NCBI RefSeq assembly: GCF_030813495.1
Contig: NZ_JAUSUI010000003.1
Span: 248,001-312,000 of the forward strand
Direction of reading: 5' to 3'
DNA length: 64,000 bases
From: Ancylobacter polymorphus
GTDB taxonomy: Bacteria > Pseudomonadota > Alphaproteobacteria > Rhizobiales > Xanthobacteraceae
The position numbers were made by a program, and so were the translations under genes. Below are positions 26,604-35,513 of this stretch, in pieces. The notes beneath the pieces are model-generated. The model saw only the letters and a list, made by a program, of their open reading frames with translations. It was not told the DNA's origin and did not search any database. Every line of letters begins with the position of its first letter. The first letter of the stretch is position 1.

Positions 26604-27941
26604 TCAGAAACCGCCGTTGCGGCCCGGTATCCAGTCGGTGCCGGCCAGCGGCACATTGGCCATGGCGGCGGCCTCGATGGTCAGCGCGACGAGGTCTTCC
26701 GGCTCCAGATTGTGCACATGGCTCTTGCCGCAGGCGCGGGCGATGGTCTGGCACTCCAGCGTCAGTACGGCGAGATAATTGGCCAGGCGGCGACCTGCGG
26801 CCACCGGGTCGAGCCGCTTCATCAGCTCGGGGTCCTGGGTGGTGATGCCGGCGGGGTCGCGGCCCTCGTGCCAGTCGTCATAGGCGCCGGCGCGGGTGCC
26901 GAGCGCCGCATATTCGGCGGCATAATGCGGGTCGTTGTCGCCCAGCGCCACCAGCGCGGCGGTGCCTATCGCCACCGCATCGGCGCCGAGCGCCAGCGCC
27001 TTGGCGACGTCCGCGCCGTTGCGGATGCCGCCGGAGACGACGAGCTGCACCTTGCGGTGCATGCCGAGGTCCTGCAGCGCCTTCACCGCCTGGCGCACGG
27101 CGGCGAGAGTCGGGATGCCGACATGCTCGATGAAGATTTCCTGCGTCGCGGCGGTGCCGCCCTGCATTCCGTCGACCACCACCACATCGGCGCCCGACTT
27201 CACGGCGAGGGCCGTGTCGTAATAGGGGCGGGCGGCGCCGACCTTCACATAGATCGGCTTTTCCCAGTCGGTGATCTCGCGCAGTTCCTCGATCTTGATT
27301 TCGAGATCGTCCGGTCCGGTCCAGTCCGGGTGGCGGCAGGCGGAACGCTGGTCGATACCGACGGGCAGGGTCCGCATGGCGGCGACGCGCTCGGTGATCT
27401 TCTGGCCGAGCAGCATGCCGCCGCCGCCGGGCTTGGCGCCCTGGCCCACCACCACCTCGATGGCGTCGGCGCGCTTGAGGTCGTCCGGATTCATGCCGTA
27501 GCGCGAGGGCAAATACTGGTAGACGAGCTGGGTGGAATGCCCGCGCTCCTCATTGGTCATGCCGCCATCGCCTGTCGTGGTGGAGGTGCCCATGGCCGAG
27601 GCGCCACGCCCGAGCGCTTCCTTGGCATTGGCCGAAAGCGAGCCGAAGCTCATGCCGGCGATGGTGATCGGGATCTTCAGCTCGATCGGCTTCTTGGCGA
27701 AGCGGGTGCCGAGCACGACCTCGGTCGAGCACTTCTCGCGGTAGCCTTCCAGCGGGTAGCGCGACATGGAGGCGCCGAGGAACAGCAGGTCGTCGAAGTG
27801 GGGCACCTTGCGTTTGGCGCCGCCGCCGCGAATGTCGTAGATGCCGGTCGCCGCCGCGCGGCGGATTTCCGAGAGCGTGTAATCGTCGAAGGTAGCGGAC
27901 GCGCGGGGCGTCGTGCGCGGAGTATTGCTGTGGTCGGTCAT
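26604..27941 (-). CDS. mgsC: FMN-binding glutamate synthase-like protein, N-methylglutamate synthase subunit C (GlxD-type)
   Basis: The start at 27941 (MTDHSNTPRTTPRASATFDD) gives 445 residues. The protein corresponds to the central FMN domain of glutamate synthase: PITIAGMSFGSLSANAKEAL, then VEVVVGQGAKPGGGGMLLGQ-type channel residues, VVDGMQGGTAATQEIFIEH and VSGGIRNGADVAKALALGAD, in a TIM barrel. As a free-standing subunit next to separate amidotransferase and beta-helix subunits, it matches the MgsABC/GlxBCD split glutamate synthases. These transfer methylamine from gamma-glutamylmethylamide to 2-oxoglutarate. The longer upstream frame is antisense to mgsB. Confidence 0.87.
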   Translation of the reverse strand: MTDHSNTPRTTPRASATFDDYTLSEIRRAAATGIYDIRGGGAKRKVPHFDDLLFLGASMSRYPLEGYREKCSTEVVLGTRFAKKPIELKIPITIAGMSFGSLSANAKEALGRGASAMGTSTTTGDGGMTNEERGHSTQLVYQYLPSRYGMNPDDLKRADAIEVVVGQGAKPGGGGMLLGQKITERVAAMRTLPVGIDQRSACRHPDWTGPDDLEIKIEELREITDWEKPIYVKVGAARPYYDTALAVKSGADVVVVDGMQGGTAATQEIFIEHVGIPTLAAVRQAVKALQDLGMHRKVQLVVSGGIRNGADVAKALALGADAVAIGTAALVALGDNDPHYAAEYAALGTRAGAYDDWHEGRDPAGITTQDPELMKRLDPVAAGRRLANYLAVLTLECQTIARACGKSHVHNLEPEDLVALTIEAAAMANVPLAGTDWIPGRNGGF

Positions 27942-27948
27942 CGCGCCC

Positions 27949-28674
27949 TCAGTAGCTCGACACGTTGTCGACGTGGAAATGGTAGAGCGTGCGGGCCGAG
28001 CCGTAGCGGCGGAACTCCGCGATATCGACCTCACCGAGAATGCCGGCCGCTTTCAGCTTCTCGGCCAGCAGGGCCTTGTGCTCCTCACGCATCTCCTTCT
28101 CGATGCAGTCGGCACCGAGCGAGGAGACGGAGCCGCGCACGAACAGCTTGGCCTCATACAGGCTGTCGCCCAGCGCCTCGCCGGCATCGCCCAGCACGGT
28201 GAGGGTGCCGGCCTGCGCCATGAAAGCGCTCATATGGCCGACCGAGCCCTTCACCACGATGTCGATGCCCTTCATCGAGATGCCGCAGCGGGCGGAGGCG
28301 TTGCCGTCGATGATGAGCAGCCCGCCATGGGCGGTGGCGCCGGCGGCCTGGCTGGCGTCGCCCTTCACATGAACGAAGCCGCTCATCATGTTCTCGGCGA
28401 CGCCGACACCGGCATTGCCATGGACGATGACGCGCGCCTGCTTGTTCATGCCGGCGCAGTAATAGCCGACCGGCCCGTCGATCTCGATGGTGACCGGCAC
28501 GTCGAGCCCGGCGGCGATGGCGTGGCGGCCGGCGGGATGGGCGATCTTCCACAGCGTCTGGTTGGTGTCGGGCGCCAGCTTGTGCAGCGCGCCGTTCAGC
28601 TCGCGCAGCGGGGTGGTGGCGAGGTCGACGAGGGTTTCGCCCTCGGCGGTGGCAGGCTTCAGCGAGAGGTTCAT
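27949..28674 (-). CDS. mgsB: GltB C-terminal-domain protein, N-methylglutamate synthase subunit B (GlxC-type)
   Basis: This 241-residue protein is built of right-handed beta-helix turns typical of the GXGXG domain of glutamate synthase (GPVGYYCAGMNKQARVIVHG; NMMSGFVHVKGDASQAAGAT; GDAGEALGDSLYEAKLFVRG). It probably acts as the structural bridge between the amidotransferase and FMN subunits. Its ATG overlaps the mgsA stop by 4 bp and its stop is 7 bp from the mgsC ATG, so the three are translationally coupled, consistent with a fixed-stoichiometry complex. Confidence 0.87.
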   Translation of the reverse strand: MNLSLKPATAEGETLVDLATTPLRELNGALHKLAPDTNQTLWKIAHPAGRHAIAAGLDVPVTIEIDGPVGYYCAGMNKQARVIVHGNAGVGVAENMMSGFVHVKGDASQAAGATAHGGLLIIDGNASARCGISMKGIDIVVKGSVGHMSAFMAQAGTLTVLGDAGEALGDSLYEAKLFVRGSVSSLGADCIEKEMREEHKALLAEKLKAAGILGEVDIAEFRRYGSARTLYHFHVDNVSSY

Positions 28675-29552
28675 GCGGCGCGATCCCAGAAATAGACACG
28701 TGCCGGCTCCGGCTCGAACACCCGCGCGGTCTCGATGCCCGGCAGGCCGGCGAGCGCGCGGTATTCGGAGGCGAAGGCGACGTAATCATCGGTTTCGGCC
28801 ATGACGGCCGGCTTGCAGGCGATCGGGTCGCGCAGCACGCCGAAGCCGCTCTCCGTGCCGACGACGAAGGTGTAGAAGCCGTCAAGGTCGCCCAGCGAGT
28901 GCTCCAGCGCCTCGCCCAGCGTATCGCCGCCGCGCATGCGGTAGGTGAGATAGGCGGCGGCGACCTCGCTGTCGTTCTCCGTCGTCACCGGCAGCCCCTC
29001 GCGGGCGAGCAGCCGGCGCACGCCGGCATGGTTGGACAGCGAGCCATTATGCACCAGGCACTGGTCCGGCCCGGTGGAGAAGGGGTGGGCGCCATCCGTG
29101 GTCACGGCGCTCTCGGTCGCCATACGTGTGTGGCCGATAGCGTGGGTGCCGCTCATCTCCTCCAGCTTGAAGCGCTTGGCGACATCGGCAGGCAGGCCGA
29201 CCTCCTTGTAAAGCTCCATGCGGGTGCCGGCGCCGACCACGCGCAGCTCAGGCGCGAGGCGGGCGAGCGCGGCGCGGACGCTCGCTTCCTCCTCCACCGG
29301 CACGCTCAGCACGCCATGGGTGTCGCGGGGACGAATGGGATGGCCGATCGCCTCGCCGAGCGCGGCGAAATCGGTGCCGGCGGGCCCGCGCAGCGTCAGT
29401 TTCACGAAACCGGGCGTGCCGCCGCCATAGACCGCGAAGCCGGCGGAATCCGGCCCACGGTCGCACATGATGTCGAGCATCTGCGAAAGCAGGGCGCCGA
29501 GCTCCGGCTCCAGCTTCGGCTGCTTCAGGAACAGGCCGACAATGCCGCACAT
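28671..29552 (-). CDS. mgsA: Class II glutamine amidotransferase, N-methylglutamate synthase subunit A (GlxB-type)
   Basis: This 293-residue Ntn-type amidotransferase begins MCGIVGLFLKQPKLE; Cys2 should be the catalytic N-terminal nucleophile after Met removal. Also visible are CDRGPDSAGFAVYG, GTHAIGHTRMATESAV, HPFSTGPDQCLVHNGSLSNH and NDSEVAAAYLTYRM, the substrate-binding loops of the purF/gltB glutaminase fold. In the MgsABC complex this subunit releases methylamine (or ammonia) from the amide donor. It is the first gene of the cluster, after the XRE-cupin regulator. Confidence 0.88.
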   Translation of the reverse strand: MCGIVGLFLKQPKLEPELGALLSQMLDIMCDRGPDSAGFAVYGGGTPGFVKLTLRGPAGTDFAALGEAIGHPIRPRDTHGVLSVPVEEEASVRAALARLAPELRVVGAGTRMELYKEVGLPADVAKRFKLEEMSGTHAIGHTRMATESAVTTDGAHPFSTGPDQCLVHNGSLSNHAGVRRLLAREGLPVTTENDSEVAAAYLTYRMRGGDTLGEALEHSLGDLDGFYTFVVGTESGFGVLRDPIACKPAVMAETDDYVAFASEYRALAGLPGIETARVFEPEPARVYFWDRAA

Positions 29553-29650
29553 GGCTTGAGAACTCCTGCAGGCAAGGGAAGGGCAAGGGCCATGAGGCCG
29601 TGCCTCCTCTTGTAGGAGCGGCGCGGGCGGGCGTCAATCTGTGTGAATAT

Positions 29651-29669
29651 AATTTTCTTCTGAGGAAAA
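29651..29669. promoter_or_regulatory. Near-perfect 19-bp palindrome upstream of mgsA
   Basis: ATTTTCTTCTGAGGAAAAT has 6-bp perfect outer arms and only one mismatched pair in nine. It lies in the 140-bp gap between the regulator stop and the mgsA start, in a locally AT-rich stretch unlike the surroundings. It is a candidate operator for the adjacent XRE-cupin protein. Binding is inferred. Confidence 0.5.
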
Positions 29670-29692
29670 TATCGCGGTGTTCCGTTCCGGCC

Positions 29693-30379
29693 TCAGCGTT
29701 CGCTCTCACGCGGGTACATGATGATGGAGAGGTAGCGCATCGGCCGCACCAGCAGTTCCTCCGGCCCATGGGTGGCGGCGCTGTCGAACAGCAGCGAGTC
29801 GCCGGGCTTGAGGTGATAGGTGCGGTCGCCATGGCGGTAGATCACCTCGCCGGAGAGCATGTGGATGAACTCCACCCCGGCATGGCGGAAGCCGGTATAG
29901 GGCACCGCCTCCTCGCTCAGCGTGATCAGATAGGGTTCGACCCCCACCTCGCCGCCGAGCGCGTGGCCGAGCAGTTCATATTCGTGCCCCACCTTGGTGC
30001 CGCGCCGCTCGATCCGCACTCCGCCGCCGGCCGGCACGAAGGAGCAGTCGCGCTTTTCCTCGAAGCTGGTGAACAGGGTGGAGATCGGCACGTTCAGCAC
30101 GGTGGAAATGGCTTGCAGCGTCGCCAGCGAGGGCGAGATCAGCCCGTTCTCGATCTTCGAGAGCATGCCGACCGAGATGCCGGCGGCGCTGGCGACATCG
30201 GAGACGGTGAGGTCGAGATCCCTGCGGATCGCCCGCACCTGATGGCCGAGCGCCTGTTCCAGCGTGCGCTCGCGCGCCACCGGGGCGCCCGAACCGGTGG
30301 TCAGTTCCTCCGCCGGCACCTCGGCCATCGTTGCGCGCGCCTTGCGCCGTCCATCCGTCACGCGAGCTTCCCCCTTCAT
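29693..30379 (-). CDS. XRE-family regulator with C-terminal cupin sensor
   Basis: This regulator of about 228 residues has a helix-turn-helix (LGHQVRAIRRDLDLTVSDVA; SVGMLSKIENGLISPSLATL) and a cupin barrel (VEFIHMLSGEVIYRHGDRTY; LKPGDSLLFDSAATHGPEEL), the PuuR/SutR-type architecture. Starts at ATG 30379 or GTG 30361 both have a plausible purine-rich site; 30379 is given. It lies immediately upstream of mgsA in the same direction and is divergent from sthA, so it probably controls the methylamine/N-methylglutamate genes, perhaps sensing a small amino-acid-like ligand through the cupin. Confidence 0.87.
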   Translation of the reverse strand: MKGEARVTDGRRKARATMAEVPAEELTTGSGAPVARERTLEQALGHQVRAIRRDLDLTVSDVASAAGISVGMLSKIENGLISPSLATLQAISTVLNVPISTLFTSFEEKRDCSFVPAGGGVRIERRGTKVGHEYELLGHALGGEVGVEPYLITLSEEAVPYTGFRHAGVEFIHMLSGEVIYRHGDRTYHLKPGDSLLFDSAATHGPEELLVRPMRYLSIIMYPRESER

Positions 30380-30550
30380 TTCCCTTGGGCGATGGGACGC
30401 GGTTTGCCGGCAAAAGCAAGCCCCCCGACAGGCTCGCCGGGCAAGATCACTCGGCAATGTGCCCGCCCGGCACTGTCATGGAGCCTTGGCATTCATCGTG
30501 CATCGAAGGGCGAGCCCCTACCTCGTTGCCACAGGACGGTTCGTCGCGCC

Positions 30551-31945
30551 ATGTACGATTTCGACATGATTGTCATTGGCAGCGGCCCCTCCGGCCGCCG
30601 CGCCGCCGTCCAGTCCGCCAAGATCGGCAAGTCGGTGCTGGTGGTGGAAAAGGGGCGCCGCGTCGGTGGCGTGTCGGTCCACACCGGCACGATACCCTCC
30701 AAGACGCTGCGCGAAACCGTGCTCAACCTCTCCGGCTGGCGCGAGCGCGGCTTCTATGGCCGCTCCTACCGGGTGAAGCAGGATATCGGCGCCGGCGACC
30801 TGATGGCGCGGCTGCACAAGACGCTGGACCATGAGGTTGAGGTTCTGGAACACCAGTTCGCGCGCAACGCGGTGAAGACCGCGCGCGGCGAGGCGCGTTT
30901 TGTCGACCCACACACCATCGAGATCACCGCCGAGGGCGGGGAGGTCGACACCGTCACCGGCGCGCATGTGCTGATCGCGGTCGGCACCCGCCCATTCCGG
31001 CCGGACTATGTGCCTTTCAACGGCATGAGCGTGTTCGACAGCGACGAGATCGTCGACCTGCCGCGGCTGCCGCGCAGCCTCGCGGTCATCGGCGCCGGCG
31101 TCATAGGCGTGGAATATGCCTCGATCTTCAGCGCGCTCGACGTGTCGGTGACGCTGATCGAGCCGCGCGCCACCTTTCTCGACTTCATCGACAAGGAACT
31201 GATCGAGGAATTCACCCACGAACTGCGCGACCGCAATGTCGGGCTGCGCCTCGGCGCCGCCGTCAGCTCCATCACGCTGGATGCGCGCGAGCGGCCGGTG
31301 TGCAAGCTGGCGGACGGGCGCACCGTACAGTCCGACATGCTGCTCTTCGCTGCCGGTCGCGTCGGCGCCACCGACCGGCTGAATCTGGAAGCCGCCGGCC
31401 TTAGCGTCGATCATCGCGGGCGCATCACCGTCGAGCCGAAGACACTGCAGACCGCCGTGCCGCATATCTATGCAGCGGGGGATGTCATCGGCTTCCCCAG
31501 CCTCGCTTCCACCTCAATGGAGCAGGGCCGCGTCGCCGCCTGCCACGCCTTCGGGCTGGAGCCCCCGCCCCCGCCGGAATTCTTCCCCTATGGCATCTAT
31601 TCCGTGCCTGAGATGTCCACCGTCGGCATGAGCGAGGAGGAGGTGCGCAAGCGGGAGATACCCTATGAATGCGGCATTGCCCGCTTCCGGGAGACGTCGC
31701 GCGGCCACATTATGGGGTTGAACAGCGGGATGATGAAGATGATCTTCTCGGTGAAGACCCGCCGCCTGCTGGGCGTCCACATTGTCGGCGAGGGCGCCAC
31801 CGAGCTGATCCATATCGGCCAGGCGGTGCTCAACCTCAAGGGCACGATCGACTACTTCATCGAGAATACGTTCAACTATCCCACCCTTGCGGAGGCCTAC
31901 AAGATCGCCGGCCTGGATGCTTGGAACCGCATGACCCGGGTGTGA
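30551..31945 (+). CDS. sthA: Soluble pyridine nucleotide transhydrogenase (Si-specific)
   Basis: This 464-residue flavoprotein transfers hydride between NADPH and NAD+. The FAD site is MIVIGSGPSGRRAAVQSAKI. The redox-disulfide region of related dehydrogenases reads VHTGTIPSKTLRET, lacking both cysteines, which is diagnostic of SthA rather than lipoamide dehydrogenase. The second nucleotide site is AVIGAGVIGVEYASIFSALD, and the C-terminal dimerisation domain is complete. The start at 30551 is close to SthA length. Lying between the methylamine and C1 clusters, it could convert NADPH made by FolD to NADH; that link is an inference. Confidence 0.93.
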   Translation: MYDFDMIVIGSGPSGRRAAVQSAKIGKSVLVVEKGRRVGGVSVHTGTIPSKTLRETVLNLSGWRERGFYGRSYRVKQDIGAGDLMARLHKTLDHEVEVLEHQFARNAVKTARGEARFVDPHTIEITAEGGEVDTVTGAHVLIAVGTRPFRPDYVPFNGMSVFDSDEIVDLPRLPRSLAVIGAGVIGVEYASIFSALDVSVTLIEPRATFLDFIDKELIEEFTHELRDRNVGLRLGAAVSSITLDARERPVCKLADGRTVQSDMLLFAAGRVGATDRLNLEAAGLSVDHRGRITVEPKTLQTAVPHIYAAGDVIGFPSLASTSMEQGRVAACHAFGLEPPPPPEFFPYGIYSVPEMSTVGMSEEEVRKREIPYECGIARFRETSRGHIMGLNSGMMKMIFSVKTRRLLGVHIVGEGATELIHIGQAVLNLKGTIDYFIENTFNYPTLAEAYKIAGLDAWNRMTRV

Positions 31946-31980
31946 GCCCCGCCGCCGGTGCCCGCGGAGGGGAGTGGTGC

Positions 31981-31995
31981 AATCAAAAATTGATT
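31981..31995. promoter_or_regulatory. 15-bp palindrome before the exported flavoprotein gene
   Basis: AATCAA/TTGATT arms with an AAA spacer form a perfect inverted repeat, 36 bp after the sthA stop and about 120 bp before the flavoprotein start. It is AT-rich against a GC-rich background and could be an operator or promoter element for the downstream gene. There is no independent support. Confidence 0.35.
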
Positions 31996-32117
31996 TTATG
32001 CAACCCTGAGATTTATTGCTATCCCCTTCACAAGTCGCCACCAATATGGGACGCATGGGGAAAAGGCGTGGGGGCCGCTTTGCGGAGGTCCGTATCCGCG
32101 TCACGGGGGGCCACCAG

Positions 32118-33644
32118 ATGAACGCAGCGCCACGGCTTAACCGCCGCAGTCTTCTCCTCGGCACGGCGGCGAGCGCCGCGCTGGCTGGCTTCGCGCCGCT
32201 GCGGGCGCAGGAAGCGTCGACCCCGGCCCCAGCGCCTGCTCCCGCAACGGTCACGCCCCCGGGCCCGCTGGTGGATCGCTGGCAGGCACTGGCCCGCATT
32301 ACCGATGGCGCGCTGCTGCGCCCCTCCGATGCCGGCTTCGCCGCCGAGGCGCTGCCCAACAATCTGCGCTTCCGCCATGTCCGGCCGGAAGGCATCGTGC
32401 GCTGCCGCACGCCCGAGATGATCGGCAACGTGCTGAGCTGGTGCCAGGACTATGAAGTGCCCTTCGCCCTGCGCGGCGGCGGCCATTCCTATGCCGGCTT
32501 TTCCACCACCCATGGCCTGCTCATCGACATGGCGGCGATGAACACCATCGCCTATGACCCTGCCACGGGGCGGGCCAAGGTCGGCGCCGGTGCGATCAAC
32601 CAGCCGATCTACGACGCGCTGCGCCAGTCCGGGCGGATGATGACGCATGGCCGCTGCCCCACCGTCGGTGTCGCCGGCTTCGTGCTCGGCGGCGGCATCG
32701 GCTTCAACATGCGCCGGCTCGGCCTCGCCTCGGACAGCCTCATTGCCTCCGAGATCGTCACCGCCGATGGACGGGTGCGCACCCTCTCCGCCAGCGAGGA
32801 GCCGGACCTGTTCTGGGCGATAAGGGGCGGGGGCGGCGGCAATTTCGGGGTGAGCACCTCCTTCACCTTCGACACCATGCCGGCCGACCGCCAGATCACC
32901 GCCTTCCGCATCGTCTGGCGCCAGAACACGCGGAAAGTGGCCGGCGCGCTGTTCGCCGCGCTCGACGACGCGCCGGTGACGCTCGGCACCCGCATCAGCC
33001 TCGCCGGCGTGACGCCTAAACTTCATGCCGGCGGGCGGCAGGTGTCGATCACATTGCTCGGCCAGTTCGCCGGTGACAGGCAGGGGCTGGAAAAGCTGCT
33101 GCAGCCGGTGATGGCCGTCGCCGTGCCTGAACTGGCCGACATCCGCGAACTGCCCTATTGGGACGCGCAGGCTTTCTTGATGGAGCCCGGCGCCCCGGCC
33201 TGGTACCGCGAGCGCTCGGCCTTTCTCGACACCGCCCCAACCGATGCGTTTCTCGACCGGGCGTTCGATCATCTCGTGCGCTGGCCCGGCACCGGCGCGC
33301 ATGGCGACCTGTTCTTCTTCCAGACTGGCGGGCGCATCAACGAGACCGCGCCGGCGGCGAGCGCCTTCGTGCATCGCGCCAGCCGCTGGCTTTCCGTGGT
33401 GGGGGTGAGCTGGAGCGAGGACGACACGGTGCGTCCGGAGATCGTGCGTGCCGCCAAGGACTGGCAGGACGCACTCTACCGCGCGGTCGACCATGCCGGC
33501 GGGCACGGGGCCTTCGTCAATTTCCCCGACGCTTCGCTCGCCGAGTGGCGCGCCCGCTATTACGGCGCCAACCTGCCGCGCCTTGCCGCCATCAAGGCGG
33601 CGGTCGACCCCGGCAATCTGTTCAGCTTCCCGCAGGCGATCTGA
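32118..33644 (+). CDS. Exported FAD-linked oxidase, berberine-bridge-enzyme type
   Basis: This protein of about 508 residues starts with a Tat-type signal (RLNRRSLLLGTAASAALAGF, cleavage near LRAQE). The FAD-binding (PCMH/VAO-type) domain contains RGGGHSYAGFSTTHG, whose His is a usual covalent FAD ligand. HGRCPTVGVAGFVLGGGIGF contains the Cys that forms the second FAD link in bicovalent enzymes. The C-terminal BBE segment is typical (VNFPDASLAEWRARYYG; VDPGNLFSFPQAI). It should be an exported oxidase of sugars, alcohols or other reduced compounds; substrate unknown. It converges on folD with only 18 bp between stops. Confidence 0.9.
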   Translation: MNAAPRLNRRSLLLGTAASAALAGFAPLRAQEASTPAPAPAPATVTPPGPLVDRWQALARITDGALLRPSDAGFAAEALPNNLRFRHVRPEGIVRCRTPEMIGNVLSWCQDYEVPFALRGGGHSYAGFSTTHGLLIDMAAMNTIAYDPATGRAKVGAGAINQPIYDALRQSGRMMTHGRCPTVGVAGFVLGGGIGFNMRRLGLASDSLIASEIVTADGRVRTLSASEEPDLFWAIRGGGGGNFGVSTSFTFDTMPADRQITAFRIVWRQNTRKVAGALFAALDDAPVTLGTRISLAGVTPKLHAGGRQVSITLLGQFAGDRQGLEKLLQPVMAVAVPELADIRELPYWDAQAFLMEPGAPAWYRERSAFLDTAPTDAFLDRAFDHLVRWPGTGAHGDLFFFQTGGRINETAPAASAFVHRASRWLSVVGVSWSEDDTVRPEIVRAAKDWQDALYRAVDHAGGHGAFVNFPDASLAEWRARYYGANLPRLAAIKAAVDPGNLFSFPQAI

Positions 33645-33662
33645 GCCTTCGCGGCCGCCGCG

Positions 33663-34532
33663 TCAGGTGAGCTGGCGGCGCGCGGCGGTGAGGGTGTTGG
33701 CCAGCAGGCAGGCGATGGTCATCGGCCCGACGCCGCCCGGCACCGGGGTGATGGCCCCGGCGATGCCCTGCGCTTCCTCGAAGGCCACATCGCCCACCAG
33801 CCGCCCCTTGCCATCCGCGCCAGTGATGCGGTTGATGCCGACATCGATCACCGTCGCGCCCGGCTTGATCCAGTCGCCGCGGATCATCTCCGGCCGGCCC
33901 ACCGCGCCGATGAGGATATCGGCGCGCCGGCACACGGCGGGCAGGTCGCGGGTGCGCGAATGGGCGAGGGTGACGGTGCAGTCCTCCCGCAGCAGCAGCT
34001 GGGCGAGCGGCTTGCCGACGATGTTGGAGCGCCCGACCACCACCGCTTCCAGCCCGGCGAGGCTGCCGAGCGTGTCCTTCAAGAGCATCACGCAGCCGAG
34101 CGGGGTGCAGGGCACCAGCGCATCAAGCCCCACCGCCAGCCGGCCGGCATTCACCACATGGAAGCCGTCGACATCCTTCGCCGGGTCGATGGTGGCGAGC
34201 ACCGCCTGCGCATCGATATGCCCGGGCAAGGGCAGCTGCACGAGAATGCCGTGCACGGCAGGGTCGGCGTTGAGCGCCCGCACCAGCGCCAGCACCTCGT
34301 CCTGCGTGGCCTCCGCCGGCAGCTTGTGTTCGATCGAGGCCATGCCGGCCTCCAGCGTCTGCTTGCCCTTGTTGCGGACATAGACCGCGCTGGCGGGGTC
34401 CTCGCCCACCAGCACGACGGCGAGGCCCGGAGTCACGCCGGTCTCCTTGATGAAGGCGGCGACCTCGCCCTTCAGCCGGGCGCGCATCGTCTCGGCAAAG
34501 GCCTTGCCGTCGATCAGCCGGGTCTCGATCAT
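33663..34532 (-). CDS. folD: Bifunctional methylene-THF dehydrogenase/methenyl-THF cyclohydrolase
   Basis: This 289-residue enzyme oxidises 5,10-methylene-THF to 10-formyl-THF, usually with NADP+. Signatures include [14 protein letters not shown] (catalytic Lys), [31 protein letters not shown] (Rossmann loop) and [19 protein letters not shown]. Length is typical. It is the last gene of the soxBDAG-purU-folD cluster, 10 bp after purU, so here it most likely handles methylene-THF from N-methyl group oxidation rather than serving only purine synthesis. Confidence 0.96.
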   Translation of the reverse strand: MIETRLIDGKAFAETMRARLKGEVAAFIKETGVTPGLAVVLVGEDPASAVYVRNKGKQTLEAGMASIEHKLPAEATQDEVLALVRALNADPAVHGILVQLPLPGHIDAQAVLATIDPAKDVDGFHVVNAGRLAVGLDALVPCTPLGCVMLLKDTLGSLAGLEAVVVGRSNIVGKPLAQLLLREDCTVTLAHSRTRDLPAVCRRADILIGAVGRPEMIRGDWIKPGATVIDVGINRITGADGKGRLVGDVAFEEAQGIAGAITPVPGGVGPMTIACLLANTLTAARRQLT

Positions 34533-34542
34533 GAAAGCCTCC

Positions 34543-35412
34543 TCAGTCGCGGAACACGACCGTCTTGTGCCCGTTCACCAGCACGCGGCCGTCGAGATGC
34601 CAGGCCAGCGCGCGGGCGAGCACGCGGCGCTCGATGTCGCGGCCCTTGCGCACGAGGTCCTCGGCCGAGTCCTGATGGCTGATGCGCTCGACATCCTGCT
34701 CGATGATCGGGCCTTCGTCGAGATCGGAGGTGACATAGTGCGCCGTGGCGCCGATCAGCTTCACCCCGCGCGCATGCGCCTGGTGATAGGGCTTGGCGCC
34801 CTTGAAGCCAGGCAGGAAGGAGTGGTGGATGTTGATGCAGCGGCCCGACAGCTTGGCCGATAGCCCATCCGACAGAACCTGCATGTAGCGCGCCAGCACC
34901 GCCACTTCGGCGCCGCTCGACTGGAACAGCTCCCACAGCTGGGCTTCCTGCTCCATCTTGGTCGATTTGGTGATGGGCAGATAGTGGAAGGGAATGTCCG
35001 CGAAATCGAGATGTGCATAGGTCTCGCGCGGGTAATTGGCGGCGATGGCGACGATGTCCATGGGAATTTCGCCGATGCGCCAGCGATAGAGCAGGTCGGC
35101 GAGGCAATGGTCGAATTTCGAGACCAATAGCATCACCTTCGGCTTGCGGCCACGCGGGCGCAGGCGCCAGTCGAGCGCGAATTTGCCCGCCACCGCTTCG
35201 AAATCGCTCTTCAGCGCCTCCAGCGGGCCGGCGCCGGCGGGGCGGTCGAACATCACCCGCATGAAGAAGCGGCCGCTTTCCGTGTCGTCGAATTGCTGGG
35301 CTTCGAGGATGTTGCCGCCCTGCTCGAACAGGAAGCCGGCGACGCTGGCGACGATGCCGGGCCGGTCGGGGCAGGACAGGGTGAGCACATAGGGGTCGCG
35401 GGTGTCGGTCAT
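34543..35412 (-). CDS. purU: Formyltetrahydrofolate deformylase
   Basis: This 289-residue enzyme hydrolyses 10-formyl-THF to formate and THF. An N-terminal ACT domain ([20 protein letters not shown], residues 8-85) precedes the formyltransferase-like domain with [20 protein letters not shown] and [13 protein letters not shown], carrying the Asn/His/Asp catalytic set. It lies 101 bp downstream of soxG and 10 bp before folD. Together the two convert folate-bound C1 units from demethylation to free formate, the usual arrangement in methylotrophic or methylated-amine clusters. Confidence 0.95.
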   Translation of the reverse strand: MTDTRDPYVLTLSCPDRPGIVASVAGFLFEQGGNILEAQQFDDTESGRFFMRVMFDRPAGAGPLEALKSDFEAVAGKFALDWRLRPRGRKPKVMLLVSKFDHCLADLLYRWRIGEIPMDIVAIAANYPRETYAHLDFADIPFHYLPITKSTKMEQEAQLWELFQSSGAEVAVLARYMQVLSDGLSAKLSGRCINIHHSFLPGFKGAKPYHQAHARGVKLIGATAHYVTSDLDEGPIIEQDVERISHQDSAEDLVRKGRDIERRVLARALAWHLDGRVLVNGHKTVVFRD

Positions 35413-35513
35413 GTCAGGTCTCGTCGAAACGCCGGTCGCGGCGTCGGTGATGCGCGCGCCGACAGGCTTCTAGGGGAGAAGGGGCGAGGGGGGAAGCGCG
35501 CTCTGCGCCGCCG

